DNA from: Komagataeibacter oboediens
GTDB taxonomy: Bacteria > Pseudomonadota > Alphaproteobacteria > Acetobacterales > Acetobacteraceae
DNA: 59,803 nt
Assembly: GCF_003207815.1 (NCBI RefSeq)
Contig: NZ_NKTX01000016.1
Span: forward strand, 1-59,803
Direction: 5' to 3'
In this document: in pieces, positions 45,001 to 52,288 of the stretch
Numbering within the stretch: the stretch's first letter is position 1
Layout of the letters: every line of letters begins with the position of its first letter
Made by a program: the position numbers and the translations under genes
Notes under the pieces: generated by a model
Told to the model about the DNA's origin: nothing
Databases searched by the model: none
What the model saw: only the letters and a program-made list of their open reading frames with translations

Positions 45001-47589
45001 GTGCGCCATCTGATCATATCCGTGGCGCGTGTCGTGCTGGATGCGGATCACACCCTGTCCGAACAGCTTGACCAGGGGGAAAGGCCGCGTGCACGCCCCT
45101 TCCCACCCGCGCAGCCCCCCGTCCCGCCGCAACCTTCGGCATTTGCCGTGCCGCCGGTGCCCGCGCTGGAATTCTTCAACGGCCATGGCGGCTTTGCCGA
45201 AAACGGGCGGGAATACGTGATCGTGCTTGGCCCCGGACAGACCACGCCCGCGCCATGGATCAACGTGATCGCCAATGACGCATTCGGCTTCCAGGTCTCG
45301 GGCGAAGGCAGCGGCTATACATGGTCGGGCAACAGCCGCGAACACCAGATCACGCCGTGGTCGAACGATCCGGTCACTGACCATACGGGGGAGGTCTTCT
45401 ATTTCCGCGACGAGGACACCGGCACCCTGTGGTGCCCCACCGCCACCACCCGGCGCGATGCCGGAGCGACCTATGTCACCCGTCATGGACGCGGTTATAC
45501 CCGTCTGGACCGCGTGGCGCACGGGGTGGCCAGTTCCCTGCTGCAATACGTGCCGGTATCGGACCCGGTCAAGATCACGCGCATACAGCTGCATAACCAG
45601 TCGGACCGGCCGCGTACCCTGTCCGTCACCGCGTATGTGGAATGGGTGCTGGGGCCCGCGCGCAGCACTGCGGCCCCCTTCATCATGACCGAACGCGATG
45701 GGGAAACCGGCGCGCTGTTCGCGCGCAACCGCTGGAATGCGGAATATGCGGACCGCACGGCCTTTGCCGATATCGGCGGATACATGACGGCCTGTTCGGG
45801 TGATCGTGCCACCTTCATCGGCCCCTATGGCACGATGGCGGATCCCCTTGCCTTCGCCCATGCCAATGGCGTGCAGGGGGCGACCGGCGCCGGGCTGGAC
45901 CCGTGTGGCGTGGTACAGACAATGGTGACCCTGCCACCGGGGGGACGGGCGGAAATCGTGTTCCTGCTGGGTGAAGGCACGGACACGGACCATGCCCGAG
46001 CCCTGATCGGTCAGTACCGTACCACGAACCCCGACCATGTGCTGGAGGCGGTTCACCGCCACTGGGATACGGTAACCGGCGCAATACAGGTCCAGACCCC
46101 CGACCGCACGATGGACATCATGCTCAATGGCTGGCTGCTGTACCAGTCGCTGGCCAGCCGGGTACAGGCACGGGCCGGATTTTACCAGGCCAGCGGGGCA
46201 TATGGGTTCCGTGACCAGTTGCAGGATGGCATGGCGCTGGCGCTTTCATGCCCGGACCGGGTACGCGCGCACCTGCTACGGGCCGCGTCACGGCAGTTTG
46301 TCGAAGGAGACGTGCAGCACTGGTGGCTGCCCAATACCGGGGCGGGCGTGCGGACCCATATTTCCGATGACTGCGCCTGGCTGGCCCATACCGTGGCGCA
46401 TTATGTCACCACCACGGGCGATACGGGCGTACTGGATGAGTGCATTCCCTTTCTGGAGGCCCCGCCGCTGCCCATTACCGAACATGACCGCTTCATGATC
46501 CCCGCAATTTCCGGACACAGCGGCACATTGTTCGAACACTGTGCCCGCGCGCTGGACCACAGCCTTGCGACAGGCAGCCATGGCCTGCCGCTTATGGGCA
46601 CGGGGGACTGGAATGACGGCATGAACCGCGTGGGAGAACAGGGACGGGGCGAAAGCGTGTGGCTGGGGTGGTTCCTGCATGACGCGCTGACCACCTTTAT
46701 CCCTCTGGCACGTGCCCGTGGGGATGATGCACGCGTGCAGGCGTGGCAGGACCATGCTGCCGCGCTTGCCACGGCACTGGAGGCGACATGGGATGGCGAC
46801 TGGTACCTGCGCGCCTATTTTGATGACGGCACACCGCTTGGCTCACACACCAGCGCGGAATGCCAGATCGATGCCATTTCACAGTCATGGTCCGTGCTGT
46901 CGGGTGTCGCCGTGCCCGAACGGGCGCAGCACGCCATGCGATCGGCCATGACGCGGCTTGTCCGCCCGGACGAAGGGCTGGTCCTTGTCCTGACCCCGCC
47001 ATTTGACGCCGTTGGCCCGGACCCGGGCTACATCCGCAGCTACCCGCCCGGCATACGCGAAAACGGCGGCCAGTACACCCATGCCGCCCTGTGGACCACC
47101 ATGGCCATGGCGACACTGGGGGATGGAAACCGCGCCCATGCCCTGTTCCATACCCTCAACCCGATCAATCACGCATCCAGCCGCGAGGACGTGGCGCGTT
47201 ACAGGCTGGAACCTTATGTGGTCGCGGCCGACATCTATTCATGCCCGCCCCATGTGGGCCGGGGGGGATGGTCATGGTACACCGGGTCGGCGGGATGGAT
47301 GCAACGCGTGGGGACAGAGACGATTCTCGGCCTGCGCGTACAGGGCAGGCAGCTGCTGATAACCCCCTGCATCCCCGATGCATGGCCGGGGTTCACGGCC
47401 ACGGTGCGCTGGCGCACGGCAACCTATCACGTTGTCGTTCACAACCCCGACCATGTGTGTCACGGCATACGCCATGCCACATGCGACGGTAATCCCCTGC
47501 CCCCCACCGGCACGGTCGAGATGGTGGATGACGGGCAGGCCCATAGCGTGGAGATTACATTGGGACCGCAACCCGCCCCGCCGGGCTGA
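39004..47589 (+). CDS. ndvB: Cyclic beta-1,2-glucan synthase (GT84 + GH94)
   Basis: A giant inner-membrane enzyme (2861 residues, normal for ChvB/NdvB/Cgs) that makes and cyclises beta-1,2-glucan from UDP-glucose for the periplasm. Two membrane clusters (about 420-485 and 840-1005) bracket the glycosyltransferase domain, which has WMGWERKRGKLHELNRLLRG and the TLDADTR motif near 645. A glycoamylase-like domain follows (about 1360-1530, SWSGSMFEYLMPSLVMRAP). The GH94 phosphorylase-like region (about 1570-2840) includes YGFRDQLQDGM and GTGDWNDGMN near 2533, and trims chain length. GGAGC precedes ATG 39004. The protein supports osmotic adaptation and host contact in rhizobia; its role here is inferred. 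A GTF-only function is unlikely given both domains. Confidence 0.95.
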   Translation: MDGTTTTLPQPEPAVRSTRHPWLARLFGRVPPPTWEDDFAPLKSEIFGMERLEAHARSLAAAQTVAPDGHARTHGRPLSRRLAENGAFLRAADVRIAQDIQNGKQLTPAAQWLADNYALVDMQIRETDLDLPASYYARLPKLANGPFAGLPRVFGVTWALVAHTDSNLQPEILYNYLQAYQSVTPLTIGELWAVPITLRIVLIENLRRVVGAIMDNNASRRAADQLADQLAAYRKGTQAAMAGFLAAVDPRILNNAFTAQLVHRSRGLDPEKDPALVWLEQRMADRHTTIDDAVHDDLHEQGTFNATIRNIITSLRLIAGFDWTEAFERVSLIDRLFADHDSFTQADFASRDLYRKAIEDLARGCRHSEMDIARQAVAMAHAARDRGTDDPRRCDPGYYLLMAGRSTLEAAIGFRPTLSRRLVRSFCAYGITAYSIVVTLLTLLFIAIPVWLVHRAGMEVAWALPILAFIPVSEAAVACVNRLALEAVHATTLPGLEFLHGIPAHLRTMLVVPALLTTEKTVDELVARLEVHYLSVRDDTVHFALLTDWTDHDSADAPDDQHLLALARAGIDRLNRKYGAGAQDMRFYLLHRRRVWCESERVWMGWERKRGKLHELNRLLRGATDTTFLPPGHALPAGIRYVITLDADTRLPLETVCRLIGKMAHPLNAPRFDPVSGRVHEGYAILQPRVTPSLPVGHQSTLFQRIFASASGIDAYSAAVSDLYQDMFGEGSYAGKGIYDIDAFEAALARRVPESTMLSHDLFEGIFARAGLVTDIEVVEEFPTDYLVAAQRLHRWTRGDWQLLPWIVSSLPPLSVPARARLSGIARWKMLDNLRRTMCMPLALASLVAGWFLPFHAALIWTTFILAALALPAFLPVLPDIVPRREWITLRSYLNVIGTQSAEAAVMTFLTITFLAHQSVLMTDAITRTLVRVLVTRRHLLQWVPAAQIAGLMRSGLGGYYGRMFTAPLLGWGCVMATAIWAPWNLFASVPVATLWCLSPAVAMWASRTPVISARSRPSRTDTRILRMVARRTWRFFETFTTPADHMLPPDNFQEDPAPVLARRTSPTNIGLYLLCCASARDFGWIGLADAVARLEATFATLETMPRYRGHFYNWYATDDLRPLDPVYISSVDSGNLAGHLVTLSSACQRWRENGPEFATWREGVTDALNIAITDLTFRNGTRISHTPAERQLLRLLTGLKNAVLSADANRSATQLSALRQQAEAVMDHVAALTPLPPGHDEDTVDERTFWISAPLRTLESHPRDLDTDLYATLGSRLETVAQTARRMAQDMDFAFLCNPSRKLLSIGYLVGEDTQDANCYDLLASEARLAVFFAIAKGDMPAHDWFRLGRSITPVGSGAALVSWSGSMFEYLMPSLVMRAPMGSLLEQTNKLIVQRQIAYGQDRDIPWGISESAYNARDLDYTYQYSNFGIPGLGLKRGLGMDTVVAPYATMLAAMIDPQKAVANLHTLERTGALGRYGLYEALDYTPDRVPDSQRVAIIRAYMAHHQGMSILAVADAIMNGVMRARFHDDPVIASAELLLQERAPRTGAVARPLPSEDDTHTPVHAIATPAGRYVDRADMGGPVTHLLSNGRYTVMLTAAGSGYSRWQGQAITRWREDTTRDEYGQYLYIRNRRTGRLWSAGIQPTDSPPDEYAVVFHEDRAEFARRDGTVTTTLDVLVSAENDAEVRQVSVFNAGSETLDLDITSYTELALLAQNADLAHPAFTKLFVQTEHIPQSRALIATRRRRTGDEPEIWVAHLALCDAPIEIETDRARFIGRRHDARQPAAMATRAPLSGTTGTVLDAVFSIRARVSVRPGAVARVAFWTMVAPSRAALLDLIDTHQDHAAFERARTLAWTQAQVQLRHLDMSPSQADLFQRLAGHIVFATRALRASPVDIAHGAGAQPLLWEQGISGDLPIVVLRVRENSATDIVRILLLAQEYFRLKQLAVDLVILNEHPSSYLQDLQVSLDQLVRASPRAAGATGSVRVLRADLITPAVRHLIISVARVVLDADHTLSEQLDQGERPRARPFPPAQPPVPPQPSAFAVPPVPALEFFNGHGGFAENGREYVIVLGPGQTTPAPWINVIANDAFGFQVSGEGSGYTWSGNSREHQITPWSNDPVTDHTGEVFYFRDEDTGTLWCPTATTRRDAGATYVTRHGRGYTRLDRVAHGVASSLLQYVPVSDPVKITRIQLHNQSDRPRTLSVTAYVEWVLGPARSTAAPFIMTERDGETGALFARNRWNAEYADRTAFADIGGYMTACSGDRATFIGPYGTMADPLAFAHANGVQGATGAGLDPCGVVQTMVTLPPGGRAEIVFLLGEGTDTDHARALIGQYRTTNPDHVLEAVHRHWDTVTGAIQVQTPDRTMDIMLNGWLLYQSLASRVQARAGFYQASGAYGFRDQLQDGMALALSCPDRVRAHLLRAASRQFVEGDVQHWWLPNTGAGVRTHISDDCAWLAHTVAHYVTTTGDTGVLDECIPFLEAPPLPITEHDRFMIPAISGHSGTLFEHCARALDHSLATGSHGLPLMGTGDWNDGMNRVGEQGRGESVWLGWFLHDALTTFIPLARARGDDARVQAWQDHAAALATALEATWDGDWYLRAYFDDGTPLGSHTSAECQIDAISQSWSVLSGVAVPERAQHAMRSAMTRLVRPDEGLVLVLTPPFDAVGPDPGYIRSYPPGIRENGGQYTHAALWTTMAMATLGDGNRAHALFHTLNPINHASSREDVARYRLEPYVVAADIYSCPPHVGRGGWSWYTGSAGWMQRVGTETILGLRVQGRQLLITPCIPDAWPGFTATVRWRTATYHVVVHNPDHVCHGIRHATCDGNPLPPTGTVEMVDDGQAHSVEITLGPQPAPPG

Positions 47590-47775
47590 CAGCATGACGA
47601 CATGCGTATTCATGAAATATTCGCGCATGAAAGGATAGGAAAAAGTCAAGAACCATTCCGCCCATGCCCCGTTAACCAGAACATGGCAGGCAACCACGTG
47701 GCCCCGCACTGCTTCACATGCATATGCAGGGCCAGCAGGTACGAACCGTCCCCATTCCCATAACGGAGGAAGACC

Positions 47776-48045
47776 ATGCCCGACCAACCGCATGTTTCCG
47801 TACAGACCCCATATGCCCTTCATGCGCCCGAGGGGCATGCCACACCGCCGCCGGGCGACGGTGACAAGGCAACCGGCCAGCCCCGCGCGGGCGAGGACGA
47901 GCCGGAATCCACCCGCGACAATGATGAACGTGTCGAGGCTACAAGCCACAAGGGCAGACACCAGGATCAGGCGGGATGCGACGAACACGCCGCCGAGAAA
48001 GATGCACCGGCAACGCCCGGATCCGATCAGTCATCAAAACGGTGA
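47776..48045 (+). CDS. Small hydrophilic acidic protein, unknown
   Basis: An 89-residue protein with a strong GGAGGAAG site before ATG 47776. It has no hydrophobic segment. It is rich in Asp, Glu, Pro, Gly and His, with a charged repetitive centre (GEDEPESTRDNDERVEATSHKG) and one Cys. The composition resembles hydrophilin-like stress proteins, which is only a compositional remark. It follows the glucan synthase by 186 bases, and no terminator is obvious between them. Confidence 0.55.
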   Translation: MPDQPHVSVQTPYALHAPEGHATPPPGDGDKATGQPRAGEDEPESTRDNDERVEATSHKGRHQDQAGCDEHAAEKDAPATPGSDQSSKR

Positions 48046-48283
48046 CGCCGGGCATGCTGCCTGACGGGGCGCGCTGACCTGCACGGACATGTCGGGTCAA
48101 TACGAAAACCAAGAACAATCACTGGCCTGACCATGTATTCATCCATTCCGGCATAAATGATGTGTTTGGCCATATGGGTAGGGATGCACGAACGCGCACC
48201 GGCCTGACAAACATGATGCAACCTTTCGACCCATGAATGCTTTTGTGGTCAGTCCATTCACCTGAATGAAAGCAGACGATACC

Positions 48284-48637
48284 ATGACAAAGACAATGCA
48301 TTCCGCCCTGCTGGCGGCATTTATCGCCAGTGTGCCGGTCATGGCCGTGGCACAGACCGGCACGGAAACAGTCCCGGCGCCAACGGCTGATTCCGCGGCA
48401 TCCGAAGTGGGCAGGAACCCGCCTTCCGCGACCGCACCAAACGGGCAGCGGGTGGAACCTTCCGACAAGTTGTGGAACAACCCGCGCACTGTCGATGAAC
48501 AGCCTGGCACACAGCCACCGACGAGTAGCGACACCTCCACCCGGTCCACCCACCACAAACACATGCACGACAGTTATGGTCGTAGCAGCCGCGGCGGTAA
48601 CAAGACCCCGTCCCCCGCCGATAGCGGTGAACAGTAA
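48284..48637 (+). CDS. Secreted Ser/Thr/Pro-rich small protein, unknown
   Basis: It has 117 residues from ATG 48284 (ATG 48266 is an alternative). A signal peptide is clear (MTKTMHSALLAAFIASVPVMAVAQ, cleavage after AVA). The mature part is low-complexity Ser/Thr/Pro/Asn with a Gly/Ser/His-rich tail (STHHKHMHDSYGRSSRGG). No domain is recognised. It is likely periplasmic and belongs to the run of small exported or hydrophilic proteins after the glucan synthase. Confidence 0.55.
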   Translation: MTKTMHSALLAAFIASVPVMAVAQTGTETVPAPTADSAASEVGRNPPSATAPNGQRVEPSDKLWNNPRTVDEQPGTQPPTSSDTSTRSTHHKHMHDSYGRSSRGGNKTPSPADSGEQ

Positions 48638-48721
48638 ACAATACTGACATACCCGGTCCAACCGGCAGGGAGACAGGGTGCAACCCCATGTTTCCCATAC
48701 GTAAGCCAGATGAGAACAGCC

Positions 48722-49066
48722 ATGTTTACATCTTCCATCCACGCCTTCGGACAGGCCCCCCTGCCGCCACCGGGGCCGCCCCTGCCGCGCGATTATCCGC
48801 CCCTTGGCCCGCAGGACCCGTTCCCGTTCGATACCCCTGATCCGCAGCCACCCCCACTTCGCAACCGGGCCTGCTACCATCAGGCTGGTGGACATTCATA
48901 CTGGACAGGAACCACGGCCATGCAGGACAGACCCGACCCTGACAGGGAAAAGCCCCAGACCCCTGAAGAAAAGCAGGAAGACGAAGGGCGCGATGAAGCG
49001 CTTGATGAAAGCTTTCCCGCCAGCGACCCTCCCGCCCAGGGGCGTTCGACCGGACCCAAAAAATAA
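48722..49066 (+). CDS. Small protein with Pro-rich N-part and DEALDESFPASDPP C-motif
   Basis: A 114-residue frame from ATG 48722. The N-terminal half is Pro-rich (PLPPPGPPLPRDYPPLGPQ, FPFDTPDPQPPP). The C-terminal half carries EGRDEALDESFPASDPPAQG, a short motif I recall as common in small alphaproteobacterial proteins of unknown role. An internal ATG at 48920 with an ACAGGAAC site would encode just the 48-residue motif protein, which may be the true conserved gene. A strong terminator follows at 49101-49148. Confidence 0.5.
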   Translation: MFTSSIHAFGQAPLPPPGPPLPRDYPPLGPQDPFPFDTPDPQPPPLRNRACYHQAGGHSYWTGTTAMQDRPDPDREKPQTPEEKQEDEGRDEALDESFPASDPPAQGRSTGPKK

Positions 49067-49100
49067 CCATGCCGCATGGTGCGGCAACTGACCAGGACAG

Positions 49101-49148
49101 ACAGGACGGCATGTATTTCAGAAATGAATACATGCCGTTCCTGTTTTT
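49101..49148 (+). terminator. Strong Rho-independent terminator
   Basis: ACAGGACGGCATGTATT and AATACATGCCGTTCCTGT pair over 17 bp with a single bulged base, closing a 9-base loop, followed by TTTTTT. It ends the small-protein group that starts at 47776. Confidence 0.9.
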
Positions 49149-49323
49149 TATTGCTGTCAACCAGACCGGCCCATTCCCGATGAACACCACCTACCCGCCT
49201 GCTGGCACAGAATGATTGGAACATCCCCCACAACCAGTCGTTATGACACCAGCAGATTGTGTGCGGAAAGCTGGCAGAAAATGTGCCTCCGCCCCAGTCT
49301 TTTACAGCCGATGGAGAACGATC

Positions 49324-50004
49324 ATGGCCAACCATGTGTTCAATACGGTCCCCGCCCAGGACAATATGCCACCGACATCCGGCGCCATGCCCGCGCATGA
49401 TGCACGGACACATCCCGATGCCGAACGGCATGGTGGCACGCGCCGTGCCCCCCTGGATGGCCGGACCATTGCAATCCTTGCCACCAACGGGGTGGAGGAA
49501 GTGGAACTGACCGAACCCGTCGCCGCGTTGCAGCAGGCCGGGGCGCAGACGGTCCTTGTCTCCCCCACCCATGGTTATATCCAGGCCATGAAGGCGGATG
49601 TGATCCCGACCCACCGTTATCAGGTCGACATGCTGGTGGCACAGGCCCATGCACGCAACTTTGACGGACTGGTCCTGCCCGGCGGTACGACCAGTCCCGA
49701 TCACCTGCGCATGGACGAGGACGCCGTGCGCTTTGTCAGGGAATTCGTCCAGGCCAACAAGCCGATTGCCGCGATCTGTCACGGACCATGGACCCTGATC
49801 AATGCCAACGGGGTGCGTGGGCACCGGATGACATCGTGGCCATCCCTGCGCGCGGACCTGACCAATGCGGGTGCGCACTGGGTAGATGAAGAGGTGGTGA
49901 GCGATGGCACGCTGGTCACATCACGCAATCCGCACGACCTAAAAGCGTTCTGTCCGGCCATTGTGGCGCTTTTTGCAGCAGCCCTCCATCACGCCCCCCA
50001 ATAG
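49324..50004 (+). CDS. DJ-1/PfpI-family protein (YhbO-type stress protein)
   Basis: It has 226 residues from ATG 49324 (GGAGAACG site). The first ~45 residues are a variable extension; the DJ-1/PfpI fold follows (GRTIAILATNGVEEVELTEPVAALQQAGAQTVLVSP). The nucleophile elbow is AAICHGPW with Cys152 and His153, and the acidic partner lies in GVEEVE. Family members act as general stress proteins, with deglycase, chaperone or glyoxalase activities reported and debated. RMTSWPSLRADLTNAGAHWVDEEVVSDGTLVTSRNPHDL is a strong YhbO/GSP18-type segment. It is followed 15 bases later by a membrane protein gene, suggesting an operon. Confidence 0.85.
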   Translation: MANHVFNTVPAQDNMPPTSGAMPAHDARTHPDAERHGGTRRAPLDGRTIAILATNGVEEVELTEPVAALQQAGAQTVLVSPTHGYIQAMKADVIPTHRYQVDMLVAQAHARNFDGLVLPGGTTSPDHLRMDEDAVRFVREFVQANKPIAAICHGPWTLINANGVRGHRMTSWPSLRADLTNAGAHWVDEEVVSDGTLVTSRNPHDLKAFCPAIVALFAAALHHAPQ

Positions 50005-50019
50005 GACGGGAGACAGGAC

Positions 50020-50784
50020 ATGATGGAAAACCGCACTTTTCTCAAATGTTATGCATCTTCCATGCTCTGCGCCGCAGCAGCGACGCTGGGGGCGGGGTTT
50101 ATTGCATGGTGGCGTGGCCGCAGGGTGAACACGGCGCCCGCACCGCCCCCGCAGGAACCGGCCGCACGGGAAAGCAGGCCCGTCGAGAATGCACAGGCCG
50201 AAACCGACGCCACGCGCCATGTCGCGCGCCGGGTCATACAGTATTTTGTCATACCCATCTGGCTGGTCTCCGGCCTGACCGACTGGTGGTGCCACCGGCG
50301 GACGGATATCGAACATACCACGGGCCTGAAGGAAAGTGGCCTGCACCTGCTTATGCTGGGGGAAGCGGCCTTTCCGGTTCTGGCCGGACTGTTCATGGAA
50401 ATCGATGTCCCGGTCCTGTCGTTCATGATCGCATCATTTTTCGTGCATGAAGCGACAGCCATGTGGGATGTCAGCTACGCCGTGACACGGCGCGAGGTGC
50501 AACCGGTGGAGCAGCATGTCCACAGCTTTCTGGAAATGGTGCCGCTCATGGCCGTTTCCCTGATCGCAGTCCTGCACTGGCCGCAGGTACAGGCCCTGCT
50601 GGGGCGCAGGGTCATCCGTTCCACGCCGCCGCGGCTGAAGCGGGAACCGCTTGGCCTGCCCTATGCCCTTGGGGCGCTGGGCATGATGGCGGTGTTTGAA
50701 GTCCTGCCGTATTGCGAGGAAGCGCTACGTGACTGGAAAGCCAACCCCGGCCGGCTGACCCCGCCCGCAGGCCAGCCAGCCTGA
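50020..50784 (+). CDS. Multi-pass membrane protein with clustered His/Asp/Glu, unknown
   Basis: A 254-residue protein with six predicted helices (about residues 12-31, 72-90, 108-126, 130-147, 170-188, 214-233). Potential metal ligands cluster at helix ends: Asp88, His92, Asp96, His99, Glu105, His109, Glu115, then His143-Glu144, Asp150, Glu164, His166, His168, Glu172. The spacing (H-x6-H-x9-H, HE, H-x-H) resembles histidine-rich di-iron membrane oxygenases and hydroxylases in style, but I recognise no named family. It follows the PfpI gene with a 15-base gap and is closed by an inverted repeat at 50832-50864. Function unknown. Confidence 0.75.
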   Translation: MMENRTFLKCYASSMLCAAAATLGAGFIAWWRGRRVNTAPAPPPQEPAARESRPVENAQAETDATRHVARRVIQYFVIPIWLVSGLTDWWCHRRTDIEHTTGLKESGLHLLMLGEAAFPVLAGLFMEIDVPVLSFMIASFFVHEATAMWDVSYAVTRREVQPVEQHVHSFLEMVPLMAVSLIAVLHWPQVQALLGRRVIRSTPPRLKREPLGLPYALGALGMMAVFEVLPYCEEALRDWKANPGRLTPPAGQPA

Positions 50785-50831
50785 CGCAGATGGCCGGGTC
50801 GACCCCTGCCCCATGACAGGATCACAACAGA

Positions 50832-50864
50832 ACAGCCCGGACGGAACGTATCCGTCCGGGCTGT
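50832..50864. terminator. Perfect 14-bp inverted repeat between convergent genes
   Basis: ACAGCCCGGACGGA-ACGTA-TCCGTCCGGGCTGT is an exact dyad between the rightward membrane-protein gene and a leftward small gene. It is probably a bidirectional terminator, although no long T-run follows on either strand. Confidence 0.6.
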
Positions 50865-50921
50865 CAGGCATTCGTCCTGCCCTTCATGCGGCACCATGAC
50901 TGCATGTGATCCGGCGCATTG

Positions 50922-51137
50922 TCATTTTCCGCCTGTGGCATCGTGCCTGTCCACATGGGAACGGCGGTAAAGGCGCGCGACCTGTCTGGTCACGTCATCC
51001 GATCCGTGCAGGGTGCGGTTATGGAATGCCCGCACGCTGTCATGCGTGGCATAGAAGCGGCGCGTCTGGCGGTCCGCCTCCAGAATGACGGTGCCGAGGA
51101 ACGTGCCGTCGATTTCGATGATACGGGATTCAAGCAT
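50922..51137 (-). CDS. Small basic protein, unknown
   Basis: A 71-residue frame from ATG 51135-51137. The sequence has a mixed, protein-like composition (ESRIIEIDGTFLGTVILEAD, RRFYATHDSVRAFHNRTLHG, then a basic tail RQVARLYRRSHVDRHD). A predicted beta-hairpin start and amphipathic helix are plausible. I recognise no family. Its convergence on a terminator and ordinary codon use favour a real gene over chance. Confidence 0.5.
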   Translation of the reverse strand: MLESRIIEIDGTFLGTVILEADRQTRRFYATHDSVRAFHNRTLHGSDDVTRQVARLYRRSHVDRHDATGGK

Positions 51138-51712
51138 TGAAAAAACTGCCCTTGCATGTCCGTGGCGACGCACGGACGGTTTCCGGCAGGATTTCCGCCG
51201 GCTGTTTTATGGAACGGCCGCCCGCATGACGGGAGCGGCAGGGATGGTGCGACATCGACCGGAGCAACGCATTCGCATGGCTGGCTGGATCATGGGGAAT
51301 CATCCTGCATGATGGGAGCGGTATGTATTTCAGCGGGAACAATACACGTCAGGCGCCCTGCGTCAACACATAATAACATTATGACAGTGGTATTATACAT
51401 ATATCATTTAATTTTCGTTGTTTATGACATTTTGAAGACATTTTTTAATTTTTACAGTCTCTTAAACAGGAATTCTTTCCGCAGGAATGCCTTTTAACGA
51501 TTGGGGGACAATACCCTCCTCCCCATGCGCATCCGCTGCACAGTGCGCATGGCGGGAGGTTTTCACGATCAAAAGTGTCATAACTTTTTGTTAAATTTTT
51601 ATATGACATTTTTTATATGCACATTTTTCTGGATGTGATTATATAATCCACATAAGGAATGATGGAACCACCGACCCGCACCCGTGGCGCCCCCGTCATC
51701 AGGAGACAGGCA
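51138..51712. other. 575-bp region with AT-rich repeated promoter tract
   Basis: The left third is GC-rich with no credible gene. From about 51340 it is strongly AT-rich, unlike the rest of the window. Copies of (T)ATGACATTTT occur at 51422-51432 and 51601-51611, with near copies GACATTTT at 51436-51443 and CACATTTTT at 51620-51628. These may be regulatory repeats for the peroxiredoxin-like gene downstream. Confidence 0.45.
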
Positions 51713-52228
51713 ATGGCAATTTTCCCCGGCTGGAAAGCCCCGGATTTCATGACCGAGACAGGCATTGGGCCAATCCGTTTCCATACATGGGGTCATGGAT
51801 GCTGGCGTATTGTCCTGACGCACCCGGGGGATTACAGCATACACAGCCTGCGGGCCGGGCTGCGATGGGCGCGTACGCGTGCGCAGCCAGTGCGCCTGCT
51901 GGGCCTTGCACCCATGACCCCTGCCCTTCTGGCGGGCGTGATTCCCCTCCCCTCCACAAGAGCGGCGGCAGAGGTGCCGGATTTCCCGATCGTTCATGAT
52001 GAAACAGGCCATATTGCCGCGCTGTGGCGGGGTGTCACGGTGGATGTCGGACCGGGCGGCGGGGACATGGAAGAACATGCCGCCTTCATTGTGGACCCCG
52101 GTAATACAGTGCGCAGTACACTGATCCACCCGGTCGCGACGGAACGCGATTTCAATGACATCATCCGCGTGGCGCATGGGCTTGGTGCAGGTTGTCCACC
52201 CCTGAAGCAGACCCCGCGTGCTGCATAG
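51713..52228 (+). CDS. Peroxiredoxin-6-like protein lacking the peroxidatic Cys
   Basis: It has 171 residues from ATG 51713. It aligns by eye with the start of 1-Cys (Prx6) peroxiredoxins: WKAPDFMTET, GPIRFHTW, IVLTHPGDYSIHSLRAGL, LLGLAPMTP, then AAFIVDPGNTVRSTLIHPVATERDFNDIIRVAHGL with the conserved Arg. Where the family has HPADFTPVCTTE, this protein has HPGDYSIHSLRA, so the peroxidatic Cys is Ser45 (codon 51845-51847) and the adjacent Pro is lost. Two other Cys (30 and near the end) are not in active-site positions. Thiol-peroxidase activity is therefore not expected. It may be a regulatory, chaperone-like or decaying paralogue. The gene has no frameshift and keeps the fold, so it is not an obvious pseudogene. 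Confidence 0.75.
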   Translation: MAIFPGWKAPDFMTETGIGPIRFHTWGHGCWRIVLTHPGDYSIHSLRAGLRWARTRAQPVRLLGLAPMTPALLAGVIPLPSTRAAAEVPDFPIVHDETGHIAALWRGVTVDVGPGGGDMEEHAAFIVDPGNTVRSTLIHPVATERDFNDIIRVAHGLGAGCPPLKQTPRAA

Positions 52229-52288
52229 AAAACAATGAACGGGTGGCCCATGGCCACACTGGTTTTCCCTTATATCGGGAGTAAGACA

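Noticed and set aside
44218-46062. 614-codon open frame on the minus strand
   Set aside because: It is antisense to the glucan synthase GH94 region; Arg/Gly/His-rich shadow.
48119-48895. 258-codon minus-strand frame
   Set aside because: It is rich in Cys, Trp and Arg with no family, and covers two small plus-strand genes with better starts and a signal peptide.
51156-51497. 113-codon plus-strand frame running into the AT-rich tract
   Set aside because: The composition changes abruptly at the AT-rich border, no ribosome site, and no domain.
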